DNA from: Polyangiaceae bacterium
Lineage (GTDB): Bacteria; Myxococcota_A; Polyangia; Polyangiales; Polyangiaceae
Reading direction: 5' to 3'
Assembly (NCBI GenBank): GCA_015075635.1
Contig: JABTUA010000003.1
Span: forward strand, 1,674,001-1,738,000
DNA length: 64,000 nt
The notes beneath the pieces were generated by a model, which saw only the letters and a list, made by a program, of their open reading frames with translations, searched no databases and was not told the origin of the DNA. Below, in pieces: positions 49,536 through 57,767 of the stretch (its first letter is position 1; the number at the start of each line of letters is the position of its first letter). The position numbers and the translations under genes were made by a program.

Positions 49536-50564
49536 TCAGTCCGCGTAGCTGCCGCCGGGGATCTTCGCGCCCTTGTGGACCAGGACGCCGTTGACCAACG
49601 GGAAGCTCGCGATGCTGCCGCCGCCGAGCCACACGCCGCCCTTCGGGTCGATCCACACCGAGTGGAAGTCCGCGAACACGTCGAAGCCGAGCGGCTCGTC
49701 CACCCAGACGCCGTCCTTGCGCCGCATCACGCTGCCGCCGGTGCCGGCGGCGTAGCCGTCGTCGCCGGCGGTACGAATGCCGATCATGGCGTGCGTCGGC
49801 GGAGCGGGGCTGACGTCCTTCCAAGTGCCGCCGACGTCCTCGAGGATCACCGCCTGGCTCATGCCGCCGACGGCGGTGTAGCGACCGCCGGGCTCGGCGA
49901 ACAGGGTGAGCAAGCGGCGATCGGTGGGCGACGCGATCTGCTCGAAGCCCTTACCGTCGAAGTGGACGATGGCGCCGTCCATTCCGACGAAGCGCACGTC
50001 GTCCGCCGCGCGCCCCCAGACCTTGAACCAGGCGGCGACGGGCACGCTCGGGAAGCCCTGAGCCGCGCTCCAGGTGCTGCCGTCGAAGCGCCACACGAAC
50101 GCCGTGCCCGACTTGGCCGGGTCGCCGCCGACTGCCCAGAGCTGGTCCGGCGTCGCGCCCCAGATGCCGAACACCGTGGCGCTGCCGGGCGTCGGCAGCT
50201 TCTCGAAGCTCTGGTTCTGGTAACGCAGGATGGTGCCGCCGCTGCCGCCGAAGAAGACGGGGCCGCCGGCGAAGGCGTGAACCCACCACAGATCCACCTG
50301 GTGGCCGGTGAGCTTGCGCGTCCACTGCCCGTCGAAGTGCAGCACGAACGCGCCGCTGCCGTCGCCCGGGTTGCCCCCGACCGCCCACACGTCCTCCTCG
50401 CTCGTTCCCGAAACCCCGATCAGCGCGCCCGGCAGGCCGTCGAAGGTCTGCACGTAGGCGTTCGGATCGTGGGGGTCGTCGCTGTAGTCGTCGCCGCCGC
50501 AGGCGGGGAGCGCGAGCGCGGCAAACACCAGGATCGACCAAACGTGCGATGAATCGCGCTTCAC
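49536..50564 (-). CDS. Lipoprotein with beta-propeller-like repeats
   Basis: A 342-residue exported lipoprotein (lipobox ALPAC). It has about six repeats of the form GVSGTSEEDVWAVGGN / GIWGATPDQLWAVGGD / KVWGRAADDVRFVGMD, each followed by a FDGxxW strand. This is the pattern of BNR/Kelch-like propellers frequent in myxobacterial lipoproteins with a DVWAVG signature. Propellers bind ligands or partner proteins; which one cannot be read from sequence. It stands alone between the glycosyltransferase and the helix-hairpin-helix gene. Confidence 0.85.
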   Translation of the reverse strand: MKRDSSHVWSILVFAALALPACGGDDYSDDPHDPNAYVQTFDGLPGALIGVSGTSEEDVWAVGGNPGDGSGAFVLHFDGQWTRKLTGHQVDLWWVHAFAGGPVFFGGSGGTILRYQNQSFEKLPTPGSATVFGIWGATPDQLWAVGGDPAKSGTAFVWRFDGSTWSAAQGFPSVPVAAWFKVWGRAADDVRFVGMDGAIVHFDGKGFEQIASPTDRRLLTLFAEPGGRYTAVGGMSQAVILEDVGGTWKDVSPAPPTHAMIGIRTAGDDGYAAGTGGSVMRRKDGVWVDEPLGFDVFADFHSVWIDPKGGVWLGGGSIASFPLVNGVLVHKGAKIPGGSYAD

Positions 50565-50627
50565 GCCCGACCTCGAAGCGAAAGCGCGGCCTCGAGACCC
50601 AGGGGTGGCTCACGCATGGCCGTGACG

Positions 50628-51503
50628 TTAGCTCCGGCGATCGCCCGAGTCGACCCGCGCACACTCGGCCTCCCTGCCGCGCACCACGCGCTTCCCCGCG
50701 AGTGGACCGCGGTGCTCGGTGACCACCGTGCACTGCCCTTCGTGGCCGTCCTGCTCGAAGTACAGGATCACCCAATCGCGCGTCGTCCCGAGCTCGTGGG
50801 CGCGGGCGGTGTTGGAGTAGAGCGCGGTGAAGTGCCAGCCGTCGCGGTCGGTGTGGAGGATGGGCAGCCAGGCCGCGCCTTCGGGGTTGAAGCGCCGCGG
50901 CGCGATCTTCGGCAGCTCGTCCGCGGCCGCACGCGCTCGATACTCGGCGTCAACCCCGAGGAGCACGTCCACGCTGGGCGCGGCGGCTGGTTGGTCGGTC
51001 GCGGGCACGAGCCGAGCTCGGCGGCGGGTCGAGCGCGAGAGCCGGACGTCGAGCAGATCCCGCAGCGCCTGCGCTCTGCGCCGGCCGAAGCCCGGCAGGC
51101 CCTCGAGCCGGCCGTCGTGGGCCGCGAGCTCGAGCTCCTCCAGCGTCTCGACCCCGAGCTCCCGGTGCAGGCGCGTGGCCAAGGCCTCTCCGATGCCCGG
51201 CAACGTGGTGAACAGATCCTCCGGCGAGACCTGGCCCCGCAGGCGCTCGAGCAGCGGGACGCGCCCGCTGTGACAGAGCTCGGAGATCAGCGCGGCGATG
51301 CTCTTGCCGATCGCGGGTAGCTCGGCGAGCGCGGCGACGCCTCCCTCTCGGTCGAGCTCCGCGAGCGCGCGCGGGCACTTGCGGACGGAGTCGCCTGCCG
51401 CGCGATAGGCGCGCACTCGAAACGCGTCGCCATCCTGCGCCGCGAGCAGATCGGCGATCTGCTCCAGCGCGTCGGCGATGTCGCGGTTGTCCGGCGCCGT
51501 CAC
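50628..51503 (-). CDS. Helix-hairpin-helix protein related to the N-terminal part of PolX
   Basis: A 291-residue protein. Residues 1-150 match the 8-kDa and helix-hairpin-helix region of family X DNA polymerases (IADALEQIADLLAAQDGDAFRVRAYRAA, LAELPAIGKSIAALISEL, FTTLPGIGEALATRLHRELGVETLEELE, LEGLPGFGRRRAQALRDLL). No polymerase palm or PHP nuclease follows. Instead a 120-residue C-terminal domain of unknown type (WLPILHTDRDGWHFTALYSNTARAHEL) ends the protein. It probably binds DNA. It overlaps the basic protein gene upstream by ATGA. Confidence 0.87.
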   Translation of the reverse strand: MTAPDNRDIADALEQIADLLAAQDGDAFRVRAYRAAGDSVRKCPRALAELDREGGVAALAELPAIGKSIAALISELCHSGRVPLLERLRGQVSPEDLFTTLPGIGEALATRLHRELGVETLEELELAAHDGRLEGLPGFGRRRAQALRDLLDVRLSRSTRRRARLVPATDQPAAAPSVDVLLGVDAEYRARAAADELPKIAPRRFNPEGAAWLPILHTDRDGWHFTALYSNTARAHELGTTRDWVILYFEQDGHEGQCTVVTEHRGPLAGKRVVRGREAECARVDSGDRRS

Positions 51504-51835
51504 TTGCCGCGACGGGCGCGGGCCTTGGGCGAGGTGGCCTTGCGCGTCTGGCGCTGCTTCAGGTTCGAGTCGGGCTTGGCGCGATTCGAGCTGCCTCGAG
51601 TGGACTTGCGCGAGGGCCGACCGGAGGCCGAGTCCTCGAGCTTGAAAGCTGCCTTCTTGTCTGCCCGCGCCGCCGCGTTACGGGGCTCGGTGTGCCCTTG
51701 CCCCTTCTTCTTGTCGGAGGCGCTCACACCGGGGAGCGCAGTGTCGACGCTGGCGAGCTTTGGCTTTTCGGTCTTGCCCGTCTTGGCTTTGGGGCGAACG
51801 GCGTCACGGTGGAACTTGGCGGCCTTCCTCAGCAT
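51500..51835 (-). CDS. Small highly basic protein
   Basis: A 111-residue protein with a very high Lys/Arg content and low complexity (RRGK end, KSTRGSSNRAKPDSNLKQRQTRKATSPKARARRGK-like tail). It has no signal peptide and is probably disordered. The composition resembles histone H1-like or nucleic-acid-binding tails. It overlaps the helix-hairpin-helix gene by ATGA, so the two are translated together, which supports a DNA-related role. No family is recognised. Confidence 0.72.
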   Translation of the reverse strand: MLRKAAKFHRDAVRPKAKTGKTEKPKLASVDTALPGVSASDKKKGQGHTEPRNAAARADKKAAFKLEDSASGRPSRKSTRGSSNRAKPDSNLKQRQTRKATSPKARARRGK

Positions 51836-51904
51836 GCGGCCAGCGTAGACCGGCCGGCGCGAGCCCGGAAGTGTGGACGCAGGTTTTTCGCTGGGCGGGC
51901 GGGG

Positions 51905-54148
51905 TCAGTTCGGACGAGCGTCGTCGTGTGCGGCGAGCCGTAGCGTGAACTCCGCGCCTCCGCTGTCGAGGGCGCGCGCCAGAAGGCGCCCGCCGTGCTG
52001 GCGCGCGATCTGCTGGGAGATGGCCAGGCCCATGCCGGTGCCGCTGGTCTTGGTGGTGTAGCCTGGTGCAAAGATGGCGACCGGGTCGGCGATACCCGGG
52101 CCCGTGTCGCGCACCGACAGCTCGTAGTCACCGTCGCGCCGCCGGATCGACAGCGTCGCAACCCTGATTTCCGCGCTCGCCATGGCCTCGATGGCGTTGC
52201 CGATCAGGTTGTGGACGAGCTGCTTGAGCTTGTCGGGGTGGCCGAGCACGATGGCCGGCTCCGGGCCGAGCTCGTCCACCAGGTGAATGCCTCGGTCCGC
52301 CATGCTCGCCGCGTGCGTGCGAGCGACGCTGGCGACCACCTCGTTCAGGTCCAAAGGCCTCACCTCGAGCGCGCCCGACTTCGGGCTCATCGACAGGTAC
52401 TCGTTGGCCAGGCTCGTCAGCCGAGCGAGCTCGCTCTTGACCACCTGCACCGAAGACGCGACGCGCTCCAGGTCGGACGGCGCCAAGGGCAGCTTCGCGA
52501 CGCGACGCTCGAGCAGCTGGAGCTCGAGGCCCAGGCTGTTCAGGGGGTTCTTGATCTCATGGGCCAACAGGCGGCCGAAGGCGCCGAGCGTGCTCCACTG
52601 CTCGGCGAAGCGCAGGCGCGCTTCGAGCTGCACGCGAGCGAGGGCGCTGGCCGCCACCGGCGCGAGCGCTTCGGCCGCCTGGACGTCCTGGGTCGAGAAC
52701 TCGCCGCTCGCCCGAGCCAGGTGCAAGGCGCCGATCAGGGTCTCGTCCACCTTGAGCGGCACGGCGAGCTGCGCGCCGGCGCAGCGCTGGGCGAGCGCCG
52801 GGCAGCCCGCGGCGGAGTCCTTCGGGATGGCCGTGACCTCGGCGGGGGTCACCCCGTCGCAGAGCGCCGGCAGGCGCTCCAGACGGCTCTCGTGCACCGC
52901 CCACATGTCCTCCACGCGCAGCGTGGAGTCGAACAGCTCGAGCACCGCGGCGTCGTGAGGGACGAGCTGGCGGAGGCTCTCGCCGAGCTCGGCGGCGTCC
53001 GGGCGGCTGGACAAGCCGCCCAGCGCGATGGCCAATCGTCCCTGGGTGGTCTTCTCGGCCAGCAGGCGATCGGCCAGGCAGGCGATGGCGAAGACCTGGG
53101 ACAAGGTGTCGAGCAAGACCTCGTCGGAGGCGGGCCGCTCCTTGGCCGATCCGCCCAGCCGCAGCGTGCCGAGCTGTTTGCCGCCCCACTCGAGCTGCTT
53201 GTTGCGCCAAGCGTCCGGGGCGCCGTGCTCCAGCGCGAGCTCGGCGCGCTCGTGGCCGGTGGCCCGGGCGACCTCGGCCAGGGCCCTGTCCAGCGACCCG
53301 TCCCCCGCGATCCACGCGCTGAGCGAGTCGGCGACGCTGTGGGTGGCGAGTTGCTGCAGTTGCAGCTCTTCGGCTCGGCGCGCCTCCGCATCGCGGCGCT
53401 TGCGCTCCGCGGCGATGCCGCGGCCGAGGGCGCCGGCCAGGGCGTCGAGCTCGTCCGTCCCGCGGATCTCGGCGCTCAGGCCGCGTTCGTCCGCTGCTCC
53501 GACCAGCGCGCTGAGCTTGCGGATGCGCCCGAAGACCTGCCAGACGCCGATGGCTACCAGCCCGACCAAGAGCATCGACGCGGCGCTGGCCCAGAATCCG
53601 AGGTTGGCGTTCTTCTCCGTGCGGGATTGGATCGCGCGCGCCGCGGCTCGGACCGTGATGTCGAGCTCGTTCACCTCGAGCAGGACGTCGCTCGTCAAGG
53701 CATCGGTGCGCCCGTCGCTCCTGGCCAAGGCGGAACGGAATCGCGGCTCGAGCTCCGAGTCCCAACGCGTGAGGTGAGTGCGCAACCGCGAGCAGACCTC
53801 GTCGGTGGGGCAGGGCGCCAGGCGCGCGGCTGGATCTCCGGACACGGCGGCGCGGAGCACGTCCCGCTGCTCGTGCATCAGCACCTCGACCCGCTGGCGC
53901 GTGCCTTCGTCGCGCTGCGCGCGCGGCAGCTCGAGGTGGATCTGGAGCAAGCGAAAGCGCAACGAGCCCGCCTCTTGGAGCGCCACCGCGAAGCCGTCGG
54001 TGCTCCGGCGCAGCTCCTCGGTCACGATCCAGGGCGCGAGCATCAGCGCGGTGAGGCCGGCCAGGAGCAGGTAGAAGCGGGCGCGCAGTGACGGCAGGGC
54101 ACGCTCCGCCCAGGCCGCGGGCCTCCTCCTCGACTCTGCCTGGGCCAT
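51905..54148 (-). CDS. Membrane sensor histidine kinase with PilJ-like sensor, HAMP and GAF domains
   Basis: A 747-residue kinase. The first membrane segment (FYLLLAGLTALMLAPWIV) precedes a periplasmic helical domain (about 50-170). Its AGSLRFRLLQIHLEL resembles the AGrqRmLsQ start of PilJ/NarX-type sensors. The second membrane segment (FWASAASMLLVGLVAIGVWQVF) leads to a HAMP region (RKLSALVGAADERGLSAEIRGTDELDAL), a GAF-like region (about 390-515) and HisKA with LLAHEIKNPLNSLG. HATPase has NLIGNAIEAM, DTGPGI and GTGMGLAI. No response regulator gene is adjacent, so it is an orphan kinase, as is common in myxobacteria. Confidence 0.9.
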   Translation of the reverse strand: MAQAESRRRPAAWAERALPSLRARFYLLLAGLTALMLAPWIVTEELRRSTDGFAVALQEAGSLRFRLLQIHLELPRAQRDEGTRQRVEVLMHEQRDVLRAAVSGDPAARLAPCPTDEVCSRLRTHLTRWDSELEPRFRSALARSDGRTDALTSDVLLEVNELDITVRAAARAIQSRTEKNANLGFWASAASMLLVGLVAIGVWQVFGRIRKLSALVGAADERGLSAEIRGTDELDALAGALGRGIAAERKRRDAEARRAEELQLQQLATHSVADSLSAWIAGDGSLDRALAEVARATGHERAELALEHGAPDAWRNKQLEWGGKQLGTLRLGGSAKERPASDEVLLDTLSQVFAIACLADRLLAEKTTQGRLAIALGGLSSRPDAAELGESLRQLVPHDAAVLELFDSTLRVEDMWAVHESRLERLPALCDGVTPAEVTAIPKDSAAGCPALAQRCAGAQLAVPLKVDETLIGALHLARASGEFSTQDVQAAEALAPVAASALARVQLEARLRFAEQWSTLGAFGRLLAHEIKNPLNSLGLELQLLERRVAKLPLAPSDLERVASSVQVVKSELARLTSLANEYLSMSPKSGALEVRPLDLNEVVASVARTHAASMADRGIHLVDELGPEPAIVLGHPDKLKQLVHNLIGNAIEAMASAEIRVATLSIRRRDGDYELSVRDTGPGIADPVAIFAPGYTTKTSGTGMGLAISQQIARQHGGRLLARALDSGGAEFTLRLAAHDDARPN

Positions 54149-54198
54149 CTCGGCACAGCGTTGCGCGCCCGCGGCGCCAAGGGCATGACGGGTGTCAA

Positions 54199-54786
54199 AT
54201 GGGAGCGCCGCTCGGACCGCAGCTCGGCCGGCTGGCGGACGCCCTGGGCGCCCGCGCGCCGAGGCAGTTCTCCCGCCGGAGTTGGCTGGCGCGGGCCGCA
54301 GTCGCGGTGGTTCTCCGAGAGCAGGCCGACGGGGTGGAGTTGCTGCTCGGGCGGCGGGCCCACGCAGCGGGCGACCGCTGGTCCGGGCACCTGGCGTTCC
54401 CCGGTGGGTTGGAGCAACCCGGCGACGCGGATGCCCGGGCGACCGCGGTCCGGGAGACGTTGGAGGAGGCCGGACTCGACCTCGGCCGGCATGCCCAGCA
54501 CCTCGGCGCGCTGTCGCAGCTGATCACGGCCCGGCACGGCTCGGTCGCGCCGCTGGTGGTCGCGCCGCAGGTGTTCGCGTTGGTCGACCCGGTCGAGCCG
54601 ACTTTGGGCCCGGAGCTGGTTTCCGCCAGCTGGATCCCGCTGGACGCCCTGCGCCGGTGTCGCGCCGCGCGGTCGCGGCTCGGCCGAGCCCTCGGCTGGT
54701 TCTCCCGGGCACATGGGGAGCGCCTCGGCGAGACCTCCCTCTGGGGGCTGACCCTGGCGTTCGTGGACGAGCTGGTGGAGGTGTGA
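54199..54786 (+). CDS. NUDIX hydrolase, CoA pyrophosphatase-like
   Basis: A 195-residue NUDIX enzyme. The box reads GHLAFPGGLEQPGDADARATAVRETLEEAGLD. It has Asp where the classic box has the first Glu and one extra residue before RE, the form found in NudL-type CoA diphosphatases. The metal-binding RETLEEAG core is intact. It would cleave CoA or a similar dinucleotide at the pyrophosphate. ATG 54199 is chosen as the start just before the fold. A GntR-type gene follows 84 bases downstream behind its own promoter. Confidence 0.87.
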   Translation: MGAPLGPQLGRLADALGARAPRQFSRRSWLARAAVAVVLREQADGVELLLGRRAHAAGDRWSGHLAFPGGLEQPGDADARATAVRETLEEAGLDLGRHAQHLGALSQLITARHGSVAPLVVAPQVFALVDPVEPTLGPELVSASWIPLDALRRCRAARSRLGRALGWFSRAHGERLGETSLWGLTLAFVDELVEV

Positions 54787-54819
54787 CTCGGGCTCGGGAC
54801 CGCGCGGCTCGAGAGCAAT

Positions 54820-54859
54820 AAGTCGGACTTTTCCCTTGACCCAGCAATAAGTAAGACTT
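54820..54859 (+). promoter_or_regulatory. Promoter with duplicated operator-like sites upstream of the GntR gene
   Basis: GCAATAAGTCGGACTT and GCAATAAGTAAGACTT form a direct repeat, and each contains an inverted repeat (AAGTCGGACTT at 54820-54830; AAGTAAGACTT at 54849-54859). Centres are 29 bases apart. TTGACC at 54836-54841 can be a -35 box with TAATGG at 54859-54864 as a poor -10. The GntR start codon (54871) lies very close behind. Confidence 0.65.
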
Positions 54860-54870
54860 AATGGGATCGC

Positions 54871-55608
54871 GTGAGCCCGCCCAGCGCGCGCAAGGCCGAC
54901 GAGGTCGCCGACGATCTGCTCCGACGCATCGTCTCCGGCGACATCGCCGTCGGCTCGCTCTTGCCCCGGGAGAGTGACCTGGCGGAGAGCTACGGCGTCG
55001 GTCGCAGCGTGGTGCGCGAGGCCAACAAGCTGCTCGAGGTGCACCGGCTGGTGCGCCCGACCCGCCGCCGCGGCACTGAGGTGCTCGACCCGCTGTGCTC
55101 GGTGACGCCTGCGGTGCTGCGCGCGATGCTCCTCGACGCCGAAGGCCGGGTGGACCGCGCCATGCTCGCCGAGTTCCTGGAGATCCGCGCGGAGCTCGAC
55201 GAGAAGATGACGCGGCTCGCGGCCGAGCGGCGCACCCGCAGCGACCTGGTGGCCATCGAGCACGCCATCTTGCGCATCGAGCAGAGCCCGCCGGGCTCCG
55301 CAGAGCGTTCCGCCGCCTCGAGCGACCTGGGCACCGCGCTGGCGCGGGCCACGAAGAACCGCATCTACGTGATGCTGGCTCACTGGCACGCCGAGATCGC
55401 CGAGGACCTCGAGCCCTTGCTCGTCAAGGTGCGCGAGCCGGTGGCCGAGGCGCGCGGGCAGCGCTTGTTGCTAGACGCCATCACGGCGCGCGACTCGGAT
55501 CTTGCCGGCCGCCTGGTGGCCGAGTTCCACCGCTGGGCGAACCAGCGCCTGTTGGACGCTGCGCGAAACCAGCACCGCCACAGCCAGAGACACCGAACCG
55601 AGAGCTGA
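54871..55608 (+). CDS. GntR/FadR-type transcriptional regulator
   Basis: A 245-residue regulator with GTG start. The winged helix-turn-helix (KADEVADDLLRRIVSGDIAVGSLLPRESDLAESYGVGRSVVREANKLLEVHRLV) is typical of GntR, followed by a helical FCD-like effector domain (EFLEIRAELDEKMTRLAAERR, HRWANQRLL) as in FadR. FCD domains often bind a carboxylic acid and a metal. It lies 3 bases before the C45-type hydrolase gene, and the two operator-like repeats upstream suggest autoregulation. The likely effector is a substrate or product of the hydrolase. Confidence 0.9.
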   Translation: MSPPSARKADEVADDLLRRIVSGDIAVGSLLPRESDLAESYGVGRSVVREANKLLEVHRLVRPTRRRGTEVLDPLCSVTPAVLRAMLLDAEGRVDRAMLAEFLEIRAELDEKMTRLAAERRTRSDLVAIEHAILRIEQSPPGSAERSAASSDLGTALARATKNRIYVMLAHWHAEIAEDLEPLLVKVREPVAEARGQRLLLDAITARDSDLAGRLVAEFHRWANQRLLDAARNQHRHSQRHRTES

Positions 55609-55611
55609 CCC

Positions 55612-57315
55612 ATGCAGACCGACACCCTGACCTCGACCCGAGCCCAGAGCCGCGCCGCTTCGCGTCCGGCCTACGAGACCCACGCCGGCCTCCACGTCTT
55701 GCGCCTGTCCGGCGACGACTACGAGATGGGTTACCAGCACGGGCGCCTGCTCGGCGAGGCCGTGCACCGCGGGCCCATTCCCTACTTCGAGCGCTACGTG
55801 GAGAGCATGCTCGGCGCTGGCCTGGGCCCCCGCGCGGGTCGCCTGATCGGCGCGGCGCTGCGTCACACCGTGGGGCGCAAGATCGCCCGCGGCTTTCCGG
55901 CGCACGTCCGCGCCGCGCTCGACGGTCTCGCGGACGGCTCGGGCATCGACCGCCGGCGCCTGCTCGGCGCGGTCACCATGCCCGAGACGTACCTGTGGGT
56001 GCTCGGCCGCGTGCTGGCGGTCCGGCGACCGCGCCTCGCGCCCCGCTCCGGCGTGCCGCTGCTCGGCTGCACCAGCGCGCTGGCTTGGGGTGACGCGACG
56101 CGGGACGGCCGCCTGCTGCACGGGCGCAACTTCGACTACCAGGGCGTGGGCGCCTGGGACACGGAGCAAGCCGTGGTCTTCCACCGTCCCAAGGACGGCC
56201 AGCCGTACGTCTCGGTGTCGAGCGCCGGTGTGCTCTTCGGCGGCTTCACCGCCATGAACGCCTCGGGGCTGTCGCTGGTCGTCCACCAGCACATGGCCAG
56301 TGACGCGCTCGAGATCGGCGGGGTCCCCATCGGCGTGGCGGGCGACGAGATCATGCGCCACGCCAAGACGCTGGACGACGCGCGCCGCATCCTGGATCGG
56401 GACGTGCCGAACGGCTGCTGGACGTACCTGATCGCGTCGGGCCGCGAGCAGGCGGTGCTCTGCTACGAGACGACGCCCAAGGCCCGCGCGCACCGAATCG
56501 CCAGTGACGGCGGCATCTTCGCCTACGCCAACGTGTTCCTGGACCGCGAGCTCGGCCGCACCGAGCGCCACCTGTACCCCTCTCACTGGCGCAACAACCT
56601 GTCGCGGCTGTCGCGGGCGGACGCGCTGCTCTCCGCGCAGAAGGGGCGCATCGACGGCGACGTCATCGCCGGCATCCTGGGCGATCCGGGCGCTGACGGC
56701 TGCCGCTTCGAGAGCGCGATCTCGATGCTGCTCACGGTCGGCTCGGTGGTGTTCCGCCCCGAGGACGGCCTGGTCTGGGTCGCCACCGAGCGCGCGCCGG
56801 TGTCGAACCGCGACTACGTCGCCTTCGAGCTCGCGTCCGAGGGCCCGCGCGAGGATCTGCCGCCGCTCACCGGCGGCCGCCAGCGCGACGCGGCGGCGGT
56901 GCTGGCGTTCGACGCCTACCGCGAGGCGTATTCGGCGTACTTCGACCGCGGGGACGTGAGCGAGGCGCGCCGGCAGCTCGTCCGGGCCATCGAGGCCAAG
57001 CCGAACGAGGCGCTCTATCACTTCGTCGCGGCGCTCCTGGCGCTGCTCGCAGGGGACGCGGCGCTGGCCGAGTCCGAGCTCGACCGGGCTCTGGCCATCG
57101 GTCACGCCTCGGGCGCCCGCCGAGCCAGCTTCCACCTCTGGCGCGGCCGGGCGCGGGACGTGAGCGGCAAGCGCAGCCAAGCCGTGGCCGACTATCGCGC
57201 CGCGCGCGACGGTGACGAATACGTCCGCGCCGCCGCCGACAAGGGCGTGAGCCGCGCTTGGAAGCAGCGTCGCTTCGGCGTGGAGTTCGCCCTGGCCGAC
57301 GCGCCCCTCCCGTGA
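55612..57315 (+). CDS. C45/NAAA-like Ntn hydrolase or acyltransferase with C-terminal TPR-like region
   Basis: A 567-residue protein. Residues about 25-400 resemble the C45 (isopenicillin N acyltransferase-like) group of N-terminal nucleophile hydrolases: GYQHGRLLGEAVHRG near the start, then VPLLGCTSALAWGDATRDGRLLHGRNFDYQG, where the Cys after LLG is the likely nucleophile exposed by self-cleavage, and FTAMNASGLSLVVHQH. After it come two or three TPR-like repeats (RRQLVRAIEAKPNEALYHFVAALLALLAGD). No signal peptide is seen. Substrate may be an acylated amine or amide. Cotranscribed with the GntR regulator. Confidence 0.82.
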   Translation: MQTDTLTSTRAQSRAASRPAYETHAGLHVLRLSGDDYEMGYQHGRLLGEAVHRGPIPYFERYVESMLGAGLGPRAGRLIGAALRHTVGRKIARGFPAHVRAALDGLADGSGIDRRRLLGAVTMPETYLWVLGRVLAVRRPRLAPRSGVPLLGCTSALAWGDATRDGRLLHGRNFDYQGVGAWDTEQAVVFHRPKDGQPYVSVSSAGVLFGGFTAMNASGLSLVVHQHMASDALEIGGVPIGVAGDEIMRHAKTLDDARRILDRDVPNGCWTYLIASGREQAVLCYETTPKARAHRIASDGGIFAYANVFLDRELGRTERHLYPSHWRNNLSRLSRADALLSAQKGRIDGDVIAGILGDPGADGCRFESAISMLLTVGSVVFRPEDGLVWVATERAPVSNRDYVAFELASEGPREDLPPLTGGRQRDAAAVLAFDAYREAYSAYFDRGDVSEARRQLVRAIEAKPNEALYHFVAALLALLAGDAALAESELDRALAIGHASGARRASFHLWRGRARDVSGKRSQAVADYRAARDGDEYVRAAADKGVSRAWKQRRFGVEFALADAPLP

Positions 57316-57349
57316 CGAGAAGGCCGAGAGCCGCGCTCCAGTGCCCGGA

Positions 57350-57730
57350 TCAGTCGCCGAAAGTGGCCACGCCCACGTAGTGCAGCGTGCGCGTGCAGTA
57401 GCCCGAGCCCAGCGTGCCGCGGCAGGAGTCTTCGCCCTCGAAGCGGGTCTCCCCGCCCCGGAGCGCGCGCATCACCGGCTCGGTGATGTCGTGCCCGCCG
57501 TCTCGACAGCTGGAGTCGCCGCAGGAGAGGAGGAACATGGCCGGAGCGCTCTCGACGGGGATCCTGCGGATGTGGGACGAGGCGGCGACGCCGGACGCCG
57601 AGGTGCGCTCGTCGATCTCCAGGCGCAGGCTCGTCAGCTTGGGCAAGACCGCTTGAATGCGAGGGGCAGAGTCCTCTCGGACGCGTCGCTCGGCGGCGCG
57701 TTGCGCGGCCTCGCTCATCGGACGGTTCAT
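57350..57730 (-). CDS. Small Cys-containing protein of unknown function
   Basis: A 126-residue soluble protein. The N-terminal half is charged and helical (MSEAAQRAAERRVREDSAPRIQAVL). The C-terminal half carries LLSCGDSSCRDGGHDITEPVMRALRGG and a later pair, DSCRGTLGSGYC. Four cysteines, a His and several Asp could bind metal. ATG 57730 is preferred over a TTG 15 bases upstream; a further ATG lies at 57718. It lies between the C45-type gene (converging) and the cNMP-binding gene, 37 bases after the latter's start-distal end. I do not recognise the family. Confidence 0.7.
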   Translation of the reverse strand: MNRPMSEAAQRAAERRVREDSAPRIQAVLPKLTSLRLEIDERTSASGVAASSHIRRIPVESAPAMFLLSCGDSSCRDGGHDITEPVMRALRGGETRFEGEDSCRGTLGSGYCTRTLHYVGVATFGD

Positions 57731-57767
57731 TCTTCGGGCGGCCAATCGGACTCCTATGTCATCGCGC

